Positions 51,079 through 58,579 of a stretch of 64,000 nt of DNA are shown here, one piece after another. Every line of letters starts with the position of its first letter. The stretch's first letter is position 1. The DNA is from Thiothrix fructosivorans (GTDB lineage: Bacteria; Pseudomonadota; Gammaproteobacteria; Thiotrichales; Thiotrichaceae), in NCBI RefSeq assembly GCF_017349355.1, contig NZ_JAFMPM010000008.1, positions 558,001-622,000 of the forward strand, read 5' to 3'. A program made the position numbers and the translations under genes. Under the pieces are notes generated by a model, which worked only from the letters and a program-made list of their open reading frames with translations, was not told the origin of the DNA and made no database searches.

Positions 51079-52100
51079 TGACATTCCTAACAAAACCGTG
51101 GTTTTTACCAGTGATGGCGGCTGTTTGGTGGTTGCTCTACCAAGCTTTATTACCTGCCTCCGAGATAATGGTTGATTGGTTGCCCTTGACGCAAGGTAGC
51201 CATCTTGCTGGGGCATTACAGTTTTTCCTTTACGACACTCCGAAAGTATTGCTGCTGCTCACTGGCATTGTGTTTGTGATGGGCATTATCCACACCTTCA
51301 TCTCACCGGAACGTACCCGTGCCATGTTGTCCGGTAAACGCTTGGGCGTAGGCAATGCAATGGCGGCAACGTTGGGAATTGTCACCCCGTTTTGCTCCTG
51401 TTCCGCTGTGCCATTGTTCATCGGCTTTTTACAAGCGGGTGTGCCGCTGGGGGTGACGTTTTCCTTCCTGATTTCTGCACCGATGGTCAATGAAGTCGCC
51501 TTGATCCTGCTATTCGGCTTGTTTGGCTGGCAGGTTGCCGTGCTGTATTTGGTGATGGGTTTGTTAATTGCGATTGTCGCCGGAATGCTGATTGGCAAGC
51601 TGAACATGGAGCAATACCTCGAAGACTGGGTACGCAAGATGCAGAACACCCAATCCGCTGGCAATGTCGGTGCAAGCGCGATGCCATGGGCGGAACGTAT
51701 CCAGCACGGTTTCCAGCATGTGCGTGAAATTGTCGGCAAGGTCTGGCCTTACATTGTGATTGGCGTGGGCTTGGGTGCACTGATTCACGGCTTTGTGCCG
51801 GAAGATTTTATGGCATCTTTCATGGGTAAGGATGTGTGGTGGGCAGTGCCTGCGGCGGTGTTGCTGGGCGTGCCGATGTATACCAATGCCGCTGGGGTCA
51901 TCCCCATCGTGCAGGCATTGCTGGCAAAAGGTGCGGCATTGGGTACGGTGCTGGCATTCATGATGAGCGTGATTGCGCTGTCTGCGCCGGAAATGATTAT
52001 TTTACGCAAGGTATTGAAACCGCGTCTGATTGCCACCTTTATTGGCGTCGTGGCGACGGGTATCTTGCTGGTCGGGTATATTTTTAATCTCGTTTTGTAA
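51078..52100 (+). CDS. ArsP-like permease (DUF318)
   Basis: 340 residues from ATG 51078, overlapping the previous stop codon by one base (TGATG). About eight transmembrane helices in two halves joined by a hydrophilic loop (NMEQYLEDWVRKMQNTQSAG). The conserved TPFCSCSAVPLF (Cys106, Cys108) matches ArsP, the efflux permease for trivalent organoarsenicals, and the wider YraQ family. Placement next to an ArsI-type enzyme supports the arsenical assignment. Confidence 0.88.
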   Translation: MTFLTKPWFLPVMAAVWWLLYQALLPASEIMVDWLPLTQGSHLAGALQFFLYDTPKVLLLLTGIVFVMGIIHTFISPERTRAMLSGKRLGVGNAMAATLGIVTPFCSCSAVPLFIGFLQAGVPLGVTFSFLISAPMVNEVALILLFGLFGWQVAVLYLVMGLLIAIVAGMLIGKLNMEQYLEDWVRKMQNTQSAGNVGASAMPWAERIQHGFQHVREIVGKVWPYIVIGVGLGALIHGFVPEDFMASFMGKDVWWAVPAAVLLGVPMYTNAAGVIPIVQALLAKGAALGTVLAFMMSVIALSAPEMIILRKVLKPRLIATFIGVVATGILLVGYIFNLVL

Positions 52101-52125
52101 CGTTTACTGCATCAAGGAGCATTTT

Positions 52126-52413
52126 ATGCAAATCAAAGTTCTCGGCACGGGTTGTGCCAACTGCAAAACCACCTTCAAGCTGATCGAAGACATGGCTAAA
52201 GAAAAAGGCGTGGCGGTGGAACTGGAAAAAGTCGAAGACCTGCCTTCCATCATGGGCTATGGCGTGATGTCCACCCCCGGCGTAGTCGTGGATGGGAAGG
52301 TGGTTCATGCAGGCGGCATTCCTTCCAAAGCGGCGGTGGAAGGTTGGTTGGGTGGCGCAACAGCCGCAGCACCAGCAGCGGGTGGCTGTTGCAGTGGCGG
52401 CAAGTGCTGCTAA
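52126..52413 (+). CDS. Thioredoxin-fold protein with Cys-Cys tail
   Basis: 95 residues from ATG 52126 (AAGGAG upstream). GTGCANCKT (Cys10, Cys13) and MSTPGVVVDGKVVHAGGIPS identify the small thioredoxin-like 'redox-active disulfide protein 2' group. An Ala-rich linker leads to GGCCSGGKCC, with Cys pairs at 88-89 and 94-95. These small proteins commonly accompany YraQ/ArsP permeases; a reductase for the permease or its cargo is likely. The tail is an addition to the core domain. Confidence 0.88.
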   Translation: MQIKVLGTGCANCKTTFKLIEDMAKEKGVAVELEKVEDLPSIMGYGVMSTPGVVVDGKVVHAGGIPSKAAVEGWLGGATAAAPAAGGCCSGGKCC

Positions 52414-52424
52414 GGAGGTGTCTC

Positions 52425-52886
52425 ATGAAACGTTTTCACGCTCACATTGCCGTTGATGATCTTGCCAAAAGCATCGACTTTTACAGCAAGCTGTTTGGAC
52501 AAGCACCGACGGTTGAACGTGGCGATTACGCCAAGTGGATGTTGGATGATCCACGCATCAATTTTGCCATTTCAACTCGTGGTCATGCGGTCGGCTTAAA
52601 CCATTTTGGCTTTCAGGCAGAAGATGCCGCCGAATTGCAGGAACTACGGCAACGCGCTGACGCAGCCGCTGGGGAAGCCGTCCTAGATCAGGGGGAAACC
52701 CTCTGTTGCTATGCTGCCAGCACCAAACACTGGACAGTAGACCCGTCGGGTATCGCTTGGGAACATTATCAGACGATGGGGGAAGTGGAGGCATTTGGCT
52801 CTGACACGGTTAGCCAGTCGGGTGGATGTTGTGTGCCGGGCGTTGCCGCAGCGGATAAAACCTGCTGTGTGCCCGACACGCTTTAA
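52425..52886 (+). CDS. ArsI/CadI-family vicinal-oxygen-chelate enzyme with Cys-Cys tail
   Basis: 153 residues. A glyoxalase/dioxygenase fold: HAHIAVDDLAKSIDFYSKLFG, then LNHFGFQ (His60) and AWEHYQTMG (Glu113) for the metal, and ETLCCYAASTKHW with the vicinal Cys94-Cys95 that binds trivalent organoarsenicals in ArsI C-As lyase. After the domain comes SGGCCVPG and KTCCVPDTL, two more Cys pairs (135-136, 147-148). AAGGAGG ribosome binding site. It probably demethylates methylarsenite; cadmium-induced CadI is the alternative name for the family. Confidence 0.9.
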   Translation: MKRFHAHIAVDDLAKSIDFYSKLFGQAPTVERGDYAKWMLDDPRINFAISTRGHAVGLNHFGFQAEDAAELQELRQRADAAAGEAVLDQGETLCCYAASTKHWTVDPSGIAWEHYQTMGEVEAFGSDTVSQSGGCCVPGVAAADKTCCVPDTL

Positions 52887-52891
52887 GGTAA

Positions 52892-52996
52892 TTGAGTGAA
52901 TTGGCGGCGGAATTGCGGGAGCATTTTGACATTCATCATCCGACGGTGCAGATTGAAACGGTGGCTGGTGAATGTGGTTGCCCACAGGGATTTTAG
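52892..52996 (+). pseudogene. Remnant of a cation diffusion facilitator (CzcD-like)
   Basis: 34 residues read SELAAELREHFDIHHPTVQIE and end in GECGCPQGF. The block LxxFxIHHxTxQxE is the conserved C-terminal end of CDF cation efflux proteins. No upstream CDF sequence or start codon exists, so only the 3' end survived, immediately after the arsenic genes. Confidence 0.65.
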
Positions 52997-53001
52997 CGAA
53001 T

Positions 53002-53056
53002 GTAAACCGCCACAGGCTATCCGTGGTTCAGATTAGTCCACGGTGGGTAGGTTTAC
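53002..53056. repeat. Nested inverted repeat in the gap before the AlbA_2-type gene
   Basis: GTAAACC (53002-53008) pairs with GGTTTAC (53050-53056), and inside them CCGTGG (53021-53026) pairs with CCACGG (53038-53043). The structure is not followed by a T-run on either strand. It may be a transposon end, a structured RNA or a relic. Confidence 0.45.
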
Positions 53057-53108
53057 GCCATCATCTCGACTACACTTGGCAGGTAATCCCGAATGAGTAA
53101 TCAGCATC

Positions 53109-54023
53109 ATGCAAGCCCCCGAAATCCTCGAACGCATTCAGCGCGGTGAAAACAGCACCACCCAGTTTAAACAGGATATGACCGATGCCAACCGCTTAGC
53201 AGATGAGTTCGTCGCCTTCTGCGACAAACGCCGTATGTCACCAGAGGAACTCCGGCGTTTGTTTGCCGAATCACACCGGCTATTTGCTGACGAAGAAGCT
53301 TTGGACAATAGTGATATTACCGATTTGAATGCGGAGGCTTTTTATACGTTCCTTGACCGCGATAACCACGATGTTTACGAAGATCTCAAGCTCGGTAAAT
53401 TAGAACTTGCTACCGTTCTGCAAAACCTCGGCTTGTTACGAGATACGCATCTGACACTCGCGGGCAACTTGATTTTCGGTAAAATTCCGTCACGTTTCAG
53501 TCCGTCTTTCTACGTCGATTGTGTCAATTTCGACGGCGATGACGTGGATGTGGATGGTTTTATTGCCAAATCGACTGTCAAAGGCAGTGTGCGCCAACAA
53601 TATGAAGGCGGTATGCAATTCCTGCAAAACAACCTACGCCGTGTTCCACTTACGACAGGTTTCAATGCGCAAATGCGTCTGGAAATCGACGAAAGCGTGT
53701 TGGGTGAATTGCTGGTGAATGCCTTGGTGCATCGGGATTACTACATTCAATCCTCTGTCAAAGTGTTCGTTTTCAAAACGCGGTTAGAAATTATCAGTCC
53801 CGGTAAATTGCCGAATTCCTTGACCGTGGAAAAAATCAAAAGTGGCTTGTCAGTACACCGTAACCCCATTCTGAATTCAGTGTGTAAAAGCGTGTTACCC
53901 TACAGCGGGTATGGCAGTGGTATCAAGCGGGTGTTGCGACTGAATCCCGCCGTGACATTTTTCAATGATCTGGATAAGGAAGAATTCCGTTGTGTGATTC
54001 CTCGGGAAGCCGTGACGCATTAG
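53109..54023 (+). CDS. AlbA_2/ATP-binding regulator with internal deletion
   Basis: 304 residues. The N-terminus (ILERIQRGENSTTQFKQD...NRLADEFVAF) is the start of an AlbA_2 (Schlafen-like) domain, where DGGxIxIGVxDxG should follow. Instead the sequence jumps in frame to DKRRMSPEELRRLFAES, which normally follows the end of that domain. About 60-70 residues of the core appear to be missing. The rest (ELLVNALVHRDYYIQSSVKVFVF, RLEIISPGKLP, GSGIKRVL) is the ATPase-like C-domain. Intact members are putative transcriptional regulators; this one is probably impaired. Confidence 0.8.
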   Translation: MQAPEILERIQRGENSTTQFKQDMTDANRLADEFVAFCDKRRMSPEELRRLFAESHRLFADEEALDNSDITDLNAEAFYTFLDRDNHDVYEDLKLGKLELATVLQNLGLLRDTHLTLAGNLIFGKIPSRFSPSFYVDCVNFDGDDVDVDGFIAKSTVKGSVRQQYEGGMQFLQNNLRRVPLTTGFNAQMRLEIDESVLGELLVNALVHRDYYIQSSVKVFVFKTRLEIISPGKLPNSLTVEKIKSGLSVHRNPILNSVCKSVLPYSGYGSGIKRVLRLNPAVTFFNDLDKEEFRCVIPREAVTH

Positions 54024-54033
54024 TGATAACAGG

Positions 54034-54420
54034 ATGGATAGCGCCGTGTCTGCAAATTTTTTGAATGGTATTACGCTATTATTGGCGTACCAATTAGTCG
54101 GTGAGGTGAGCGCTCGTTTGCTGAATTTGCCGATTCCGGGGCCGGTGATTGGCATGTTGTTGCTGTTTTTTAGTTTGCTGGTGCGCGATAGCTTGGCGCA
54201 GGTGGTTGAGCCTGCCGCCAGTGCATTGCTGAGTCATTTGTCCTTGCTGTTTGTGCCTGCCGGTGTGGGGGTCATGGTGCATTTTGGGCGGATTGGCGAG
54301 CAATGGTTGCCGATCACGGCGGCATTGTTGGTGGGAACGCTTATCACGTTAGCACTGACGGCGCTGGTGATGTTGGGTGTACAACGCTTGCAGCGGCGGA
54401 GTGCTCACCATGACGCATGA
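54034..54420 (+). CDS. CidA/LrgA family holin-like protein
   Basis: 128 residues, four transmembrane helices. LPIPGPVIGMLLLF and LLFVPAGVGVMVHF are the family's signature segments. The partner LrgB is encoded next with 11 bases of overlap. The pair is tied to murein hydrolase/autolysis control and, in other organisms, to pyruvate or glycolate transport. The start could also be ATG 54046; it is preceded by weak ribosome binding. Confidence 0.92.
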   Translation: MDSAVSANFLNGITLLLAYQLVGEVSARLLNLPIPGPVIGMLLLFFSLLVRDSLAQVVEPAASALLSHLSLLFVPAGVGVMVHFGRIGEQWLPITAALLVGTLITLALTALVMLGVQRLQRRSAHHDA

Positions 54421-55135
54421 GTATGATTTGGCGCAAGTGTGGGTCTACCTGTCAGCTTCGCCGTTGTTTGGGCTGACCATGACCTTGCTGGCTTACGGGC
54501 TGGCGTATCGGGTATACGTATGGGGGAAATCCAATCCTTTATTAAATCCGGTAGTCACGGCGGTGGCGTTATTGATTGCGTTGCTATGGCTCACGCACAC
54601 ACCGTATCAGGCGTATTTTGAAGGCGGGCAATTCGTGCATTTCCTATTAGGGCCTGCCACGGTGGCGTTAGCTTTGCCCCTGTATCGGCAATTCGGTAAG
54701 TTGAAAACCTTGTGGCTTGCGGTGCTGATCGCATTACCCGTGGGTGTCGCGGTGGGCGGCGTGAGTGCGGTGGGCATTGCGTGGTTGCTGGGAGCGGATA
54801 CGCAAACTTTGCTGTCGCTTGCGCCGAAATCCGTGACTGCCCCTGTAGCGATGGGGATTGCGGAACGCATCGGCGGCATTCCTTCCCTCACCGCTGTTTT
54901 GGTGGTGACAACAGGTATTATCGGCGCGGTATTTGGCACGAAATTGTTCGATGTGCTGCGTATTCGCGATGATAGCGTGCGCGGCATTGCGATGGGTGTC
55001 GCGGCACACGGCATTGGGACGGCGCGGGCGTTTCAAGTGAGTGCGGAAATGGGGGCGTTTGCGGGTTTGGCAATGGCATTATCCGCGTTCGTCGCCTCGG
55101 TGATGTTGCCGTGGTTAGTGAGTTGGTTGAGGTGA
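54410..55135 (+). CDS. lrgB: LrgB family protein
   Basis: 241 residues from ATG 54410. Multiple membrane helices; HFLLGPATVALALPLY, LAPKSVTAPVAMGIAERIGGIPSLTA and MGVAAHGIGTARAFQ are the conserved LrgB/CidB blocks. It forms the functional pair with the preceding CidA/LrgA protein. Confidence 0.95.
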   Translation: MTHEYDLAQVWVYLSASPLFGLTMTLLAYGLAYRVYVWGKSNPLLNPVVTAVALLIALLWLTHTPYQAYFEGGQFVHFLLGPATVALALPLYRQFGKLKTLWLAVLIALPVGVAVGGVSAVGIAWLLGADTQTLLSLAPKSVTAPVAMGIAERIGGIPSLTAVLVVTTGIIGAVFGTKLFDVLRIRDDSVRGIAMGVAAHGIGTARAFQVSAEMGAFAGLAMALSAFVASVMLPWLVSWLR

Positions 55136-55137
55136 GC

Positions 55138-55476
55138 ATGAAATTAAGCAAGGCGTTGGCAGCATGGGGTACAGCCGATTTTCCGGCAATATTTAAAGCG
55201 GAAGTGCAGGCATTAGGTACAGCAGCGTTACCGTTGCAAGCGGGCATGGCGTACAGCAGCCACGTTAGCGGGGATGCCATGACGGTGATGGTGTTGGATG
55301 CAGCGGAAACGCCAACCCTGTTACACGTCAGGGCTGGCATTTTTTATGCAGGCGTGATTGCTGGAAGTTGTTGTTCAGATGACCCCAGCCCGGTGTGTGA
55401 GCAGCCGGAGTATTGCGAGTTGCGTTTCGACATCGACACCGTAAGTGCAGCGGCAAGTGTTACCTTGCTGGGCTAA
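55138..55476 (+). CDS. Small protein of unknown function
   Basis: 112 residues from ATG 55138, 2 bases after lrgB. No signal or membrane helix. A C-terminal GSCCSDDPSPVCEQPEYCELRF has four Cys in a short stretch, suitable for a metal site. No family is recognised. It lies in the same direction as cidA-lrgB and is probably co-transcribed; a functional link is not shown. Confidence 0.75.
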   Translation: MKLSKALAAWGTADFPAIFKAEVQALGTAALPLQAGMAYSSHVSGDAMTVMVLDAAETPTLLHVRAGIFYAGVIAGSCCSDDPSPVCEQPEYCELRFDIDTVSAAASVTLLG

Positions 55477-55886
55477 GGGAAGTTAACGCTGACTTGCGGT
55501 GCGGTATTCGCCTTGCTGAGTTGAATAGGGTGGGACGCGTTGGCGTCATCGTAATAACCACTGATACTGCCTGCGTCATTAACCATCAGGTAGAGGCGGT
55601 GTTGACGCTGCTTGTCGATAGCATCATCCGCTTGCAGATAGAGAAACGGGGCGGTGGCAAGCTGCCCGTTGAAGTATTCGGGCGTGGTGTCGGTATAGGT
55701 TTTGCCGTCAATGGTGAAGCTGGCAGCTTGCGGGGTGATTTTCAGGGAAATGTTGGGATCTGGGGTGCTCCATGCGCCATCATAAGCCGTTTTTTCCACG
55801 GCGAAAGCAGGGTTACCACCGATTGCTGCGGTCAATACGCAGGTATACGCCCACGCGGCGGGGTTGAACCGTTGTTCCAATTTCAT
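55473..55886 (-). CDS. Exported protein of unknown function
   Basis: 137 residues with an N-terminal signal-like segment ending GGNPAFA. The mature part (AYDGAWSTPDPNISLKITPQAASFTIDGKTYTD...LYLMVNDAGSISGYYDD) looks like a small beta-strand protein. No family is recognised. It is convergent with the previous gene, with a four-base overlap of stop codons. Confidence 0.65.
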   Translation of the reverse strand: MKLEQRFNPAAWAYTCVLTAAIGGNPAFAVEKTAYDGAWSTPDPNISLKITPQAASFTIDGKTYTDTTPEYFNGQLATAPFLYLQADDAIDKQRQHRLYLMVNDAGSISGYYDDANASHPIQLSKANTAPQVSVNFP

Positions 55887-55966
55887 GATGCTCTCCTAGC
55901 GTTTTGGGTATTATTGATTTTCTGCCATTTTAGTTTATTTACACCGATAAAGGAAAACAGGGCTTG

Positions 55967-57220
55967 ATGAATCTTACCGCAACTACCCGCCAGCGTTGGG
56001 CGTGGGCGTTCTACGACTGGGCGAATTCGGCGTTTATCACTACGGTGGTGGTGGCGTTTTTTCCGATTTTTTTCCGCAAATATTGGGCGAATGGGCTGCC
56101 ATCTGAGGACATTACGTGGCACTTGGGTACGGCGAATGCCTTGGCTAGCCTGTCTATCATGCTGCTTGCGCCGTTTTTGGGCACAGTGGCGGATCAGGGT
56201 GGCATCAAGAAGCCGTTAATGGCAGGTTTTGTGACTTTGGGTGTTTGTGCCACCTTAGGGTTAACCATAGTAGGTGAGGGGCAGTGGCAGTGGGCGATGT
56301 TTGCCTTCGTACTTGCCGTGGTGGGCTTTTTGGGGGCAAACATTTTTTACGATTCCCTGTTAGTCGATGTGGCGGAAGAAAAAACGTTTAACCGCGTGTC
56401 TGCCTTGGGGTATGGCTTGGGGTATTTAGGCGGCGGGTTATTGTTTGCCTTGTGTGTATTGTTGACCCAGCAGCCGGATTGGTTTGGATTAGCCGATACA
56501 ACGGCAGCGGTGCGCTGGGCATTTGGGGTGACGGCAGTGTGGTGGGCGGTGTTTTCGATTCCGTTGTGGTGGTGGGTGCGGGAACGTGCACCTAAACAGG
56601 CGGTGCGTCCACCCTTCTTAACGTTATTGCGGCAGTCATTAACACAGTTGCGGGATACGTTTCGGCATATTCGCCAGTTGCGGGTGGTGTGGTTATTTTT
56701 GCTGGCGTATTGGTTTTACATCGACGGTTTGGACACGATTGTGGTGATGTCGGTGGATTACGGGAAGACGCTGGGGTTTCCCGATGACAGCTTGATTAAG
56801 GCATTGCTGATTACCCAATTTGTGGCGTTTCCAGCGGCATTGGCGTTTGGTTGGGTCGGTAATAAATTTGGCGCAAAACGCGGGATTTTGGTGGGGATTG
56901 CGTGGTATATGGTGCTAACGGTGTTGGCTGCACGCATGACGCAAGCCCACGAATTTTACTGGCTGGCAGCAGGGGTGGGCTTGGCGCAGGGTGGGGTACA
57001 GGCGTTGAGCCGTTCCTTGTATGCGAGTTTGATTCCACAGGAACAAGCGGGAGAATTCTTTGGCTTTTACAATATGTTGGGGAAGTCGGCAGCGATATTA
57101 GGGCCGTTATTGGTCGGTGGCGTGGGGGCATTGAGCGGCTCACCGCGTTTGGGCTTGCTGGCAGTATTAGTGTTGTTTGCGGTGGGTGGTTTCTTATTGT
57201 GGAAAGTGCCGCGTCGTTGA
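55967..57220 (+). CDS. MFS transporter, UMF1/Atg22 type
   Basis: 417 residues from ATG 55967 (TTG 55964 is one codon upstream). 12 membrane helices. RWAWAFYDWANSAFITTVVVAFFPIFF is the UMF1 signature, followed by LAPFLGTVADQGG and VGGVQALSRSLYASLIP (reading here GGVQALSRSLY). The substrate is unknown. In eukaryotes Atg22 exports amino acids from the vacuole. Confidence 0.9.
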   Translation: MNLTATTRQRWAWAFYDWANSAFITTVVVAFFPIFFRKYWANGLPSEDITWHLGTANALASLSIMLLAPFLGTVADQGGIKKPLMAGFVTLGVCATLGLTIVGEGQWQWAMFAFVLAVVGFLGANIFYDSLLVDVAEEKTFNRVSALGYGLGYLGGGLLFALCVLLTQQPDWFGLADTTAAVRWAFGVTAVWWAVFSIPLWWWVRERAPKQAVRPPFLTLLRQSLTQLRDTFRHIRQLRVVWLFLLAYWFYIDGLDTIVVMSVDYGKTLGFPDDSLIKALLITQFVAFPAALAFGWVGNKFGAKRGILVGIAWYMVLTVLAARMTQAHEFYWLAAGVGLAQGGVQALSRSLYASLIPQEQAGEFFGFYNMLGKSAAILGPLLVGGVGALSGSPRLGLLAVLVLFAVGGFLLWKVPRR

Positions 57221-57236
57221 GTCATTGCGGTAGCCA

Positions 57237-57254
57237 ATCGGGGGATCCCCCGAT
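57237..57254. repeat. 18-bp perfect palindrome between convergent genes
   Basis: ATCGGGGGATCCCCCGAT folds as a 7-bp stem with GATC loop. A second small hairpin (CCGCC / GGCGG) follows at 57269-57285, overlapping the stop codon of the minus-strand gene. There is no T-run, so it is at best a weak terminator pair. Confidence 0.6.
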
Positions 57255-57277
57255 CTCAGCTAGATGTGCCGCCGTAT

Positions 57278-57532
57278 TTAGGCGGATGCGAAATGCTTAG
57301 GGTTATGGGTGGTCGTCATTTGTTGGGCGGGGAAAGGTCTGCCCACCATGTGACCAGCGGCATCATAACGGTAAATCAGTGTACCTTTTTGGACGTTCAC
57401 GGCGGTGGGGGTGTAACTTTTCAAGCCATCTTCAGGCCAACGTCCGGGGGCGGACACTGACATCACTTGTTTGCCTTGTTGGTCGTAAATATAAATTAAC
57501 GATCCTTTTTGAACGGCATGTCCAATACTCAT
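57278..57532 (-). CDS. Small protein with internal duplication
   Basis: 84 residues. Two repeats of about 20 residues: GHAVQKGSLIYIYDQQGKQV and AVNVQKGTLIYRYDAAGHMV, joined by SAPGRWPEDGLKSYTPT. Each repeat reads VQKG-LIY-YD--G. Proteins with this layout (AVQ-G--VY-YD--G---- then DGLKGYT----VQ-G--IY-Y) appear in several aquatic gammaproteobacteria and cyanobacteria as unknowns. No signal peptide. Its start has an AGGAG site. Confidence 0.75.
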   Translation of the reverse strand: MSIGHAVQKGSLIYIYDQQGKQVMSVSAPGRWPEDGLKSYTPTAVNVQKGTLIYRYDAAGHMVGRPFPAQQMTTTHNPKHFASA

Positions 57533-57707
57533 GAGTTTCTCCTCGTTTGGTGATGTTTTTTAATATTATGTGCGCTTCGGGATATATCCCTTATAGGGTA
57601 TCATATCAGTGTGAGGCATAAGGTGGAATCCGATGAACGTAGGGTTTCCCCCTGTTGCTTTGTCGCTAAGGTGTTACACCTTCACCACTTTACGGTAAGA
57701 GATTGCT

Positions 57708-58256
57708 ATGACGATTAAGCGTTTTGAAGACCATATTCCTGAGATTCACCCCACCGCCTATGTAGACGACATGGCTTACGTGAGTGGGCAAACCACACTG
57801 GCAGAAGGTGTTTCCGTGTGGCCTACCGCTGTCATACGCGGTGATGTTAACTACATCCATGTTGGGCGGCTTACCAATGTGCAAGACGGCGCGGTATTGC
57901 ACGTTACTCACAGCGGTGAATTCACGCGCCCCGGTGGTTTACCGCTGCTTATCGGTGAAGAAGTGACTATCGGACACCGTGCGGTGTTACATGCTTGCAC
58001 CATTGGTAATCGCTGCTTGATTGGGATGGGTGCAATCGTGCTGGATGGCGCAATCGTCGAAGATGAGGTGATTATCGGCGCAGGTAGCCTCGTTCCCCCG
58101 GGCAAGGTACTGGAAGGTGGGCATCTTTATGTTGGTAGCCCAGTCAAGCAAGCACGAGCATTGACTGCCAAAGAACAGGCATTTTTGCGCTATTCCGCTG
58201 AGAATTACCGCAAGCTAGCGCTACGCACGCAAGCATCTGATGCGCAGCGTGCGTGA
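57708..58256 (+). CDS. Gamma carbonic anhydrase family protein
   Basis: 182 residues. Left-handed beta-helix hexapeptide repeats; the metal-binding His are in GRLTNVQDGAVLHVTHSG and VTIGHRAVLHACTIGN. It resembles YrdA/PaaY. Many family members lack carbonic anhydrase activity, so the catalytic claim is open. Stand-alone gene, with a short palindrome (AAGGTG-TTA-CACCTT) about 30 bases upstream of the ATG. Confidence 0.92.
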   Translation: MTIKRFEDHIPEIHPTAYVDDMAYVSGQTTLAEGVSVWPTAVIRGDVNYIHVGRLTNVQDGAVLHVTHSGEFTRPGGLPLLIGEEVTIGHRAVLHACTIGNRCLIGMGAIVLDGAIVEDEVIIGAGSLVPPGKVLEGGHLYVGSPVKQARALTAKEQAFLRYSAENYRKLALRTQASDAQRA

Positions 58257-58263
58257 TGTGGGC

Positions 58264-58578
58264 TTACTTTTTGACGATGCGTCCACCAGCGGCTTTTAAG
58301 CCTTCAATACCGCCTTCGATGAAACGTGCTTTCACGCCGTCGGCTTGCAAACGGTCAACCACGCTATTGCTGATCCCACCACCGCGCACACAATAAATCA
58401 CTACCTCATGTTTGCGCGGTATGGCATCTATCCATTGGTCAAGCTGGGTCGGGTCTTTCCAGATGGCAAACGGTACGGTTTCGTTGGAGGCGGCACGGTC
58501 TTCCAAACGGCGCACGTCCAGCACCATTGCAATATCGGCAATCGCGGCAAAATCTTCCGGTTTAATAGTACGCTCCAT
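58264..58578 (-). CDS. Rhodanese-domain protein of the chromate operon
   Basis: 104 residues, a single rhodanese domain; LDVRR at the start and the catalytic Cys in IYCVRGGGIS. It follows chrA with one base between, so it is co-transcribed with chrB-chrA. A rhodanese domain is often fused to or linked with ChrB-type proteins. Its role in chromate resistance is uncertain. Confidence 0.9.
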   Translation of the reverse strand: MERTIKPEDFAAIADIAMVLDVRRLEDRAASNETVPFAIWKDPTQLDQWIDAIPRKHEVVIYCVRGGGISNSVVDRLQADGVKARFIEGGIEGLKAAGGRIVKK

Positions 58579-58579
58579 C

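Noticed and set aside
57237..57254. 18-bp palindrome as a regulator binding site.
   Set aside because: It lies between the ends of two converging genes, where a hairpin is more likely to affect transcript ends than initiation.
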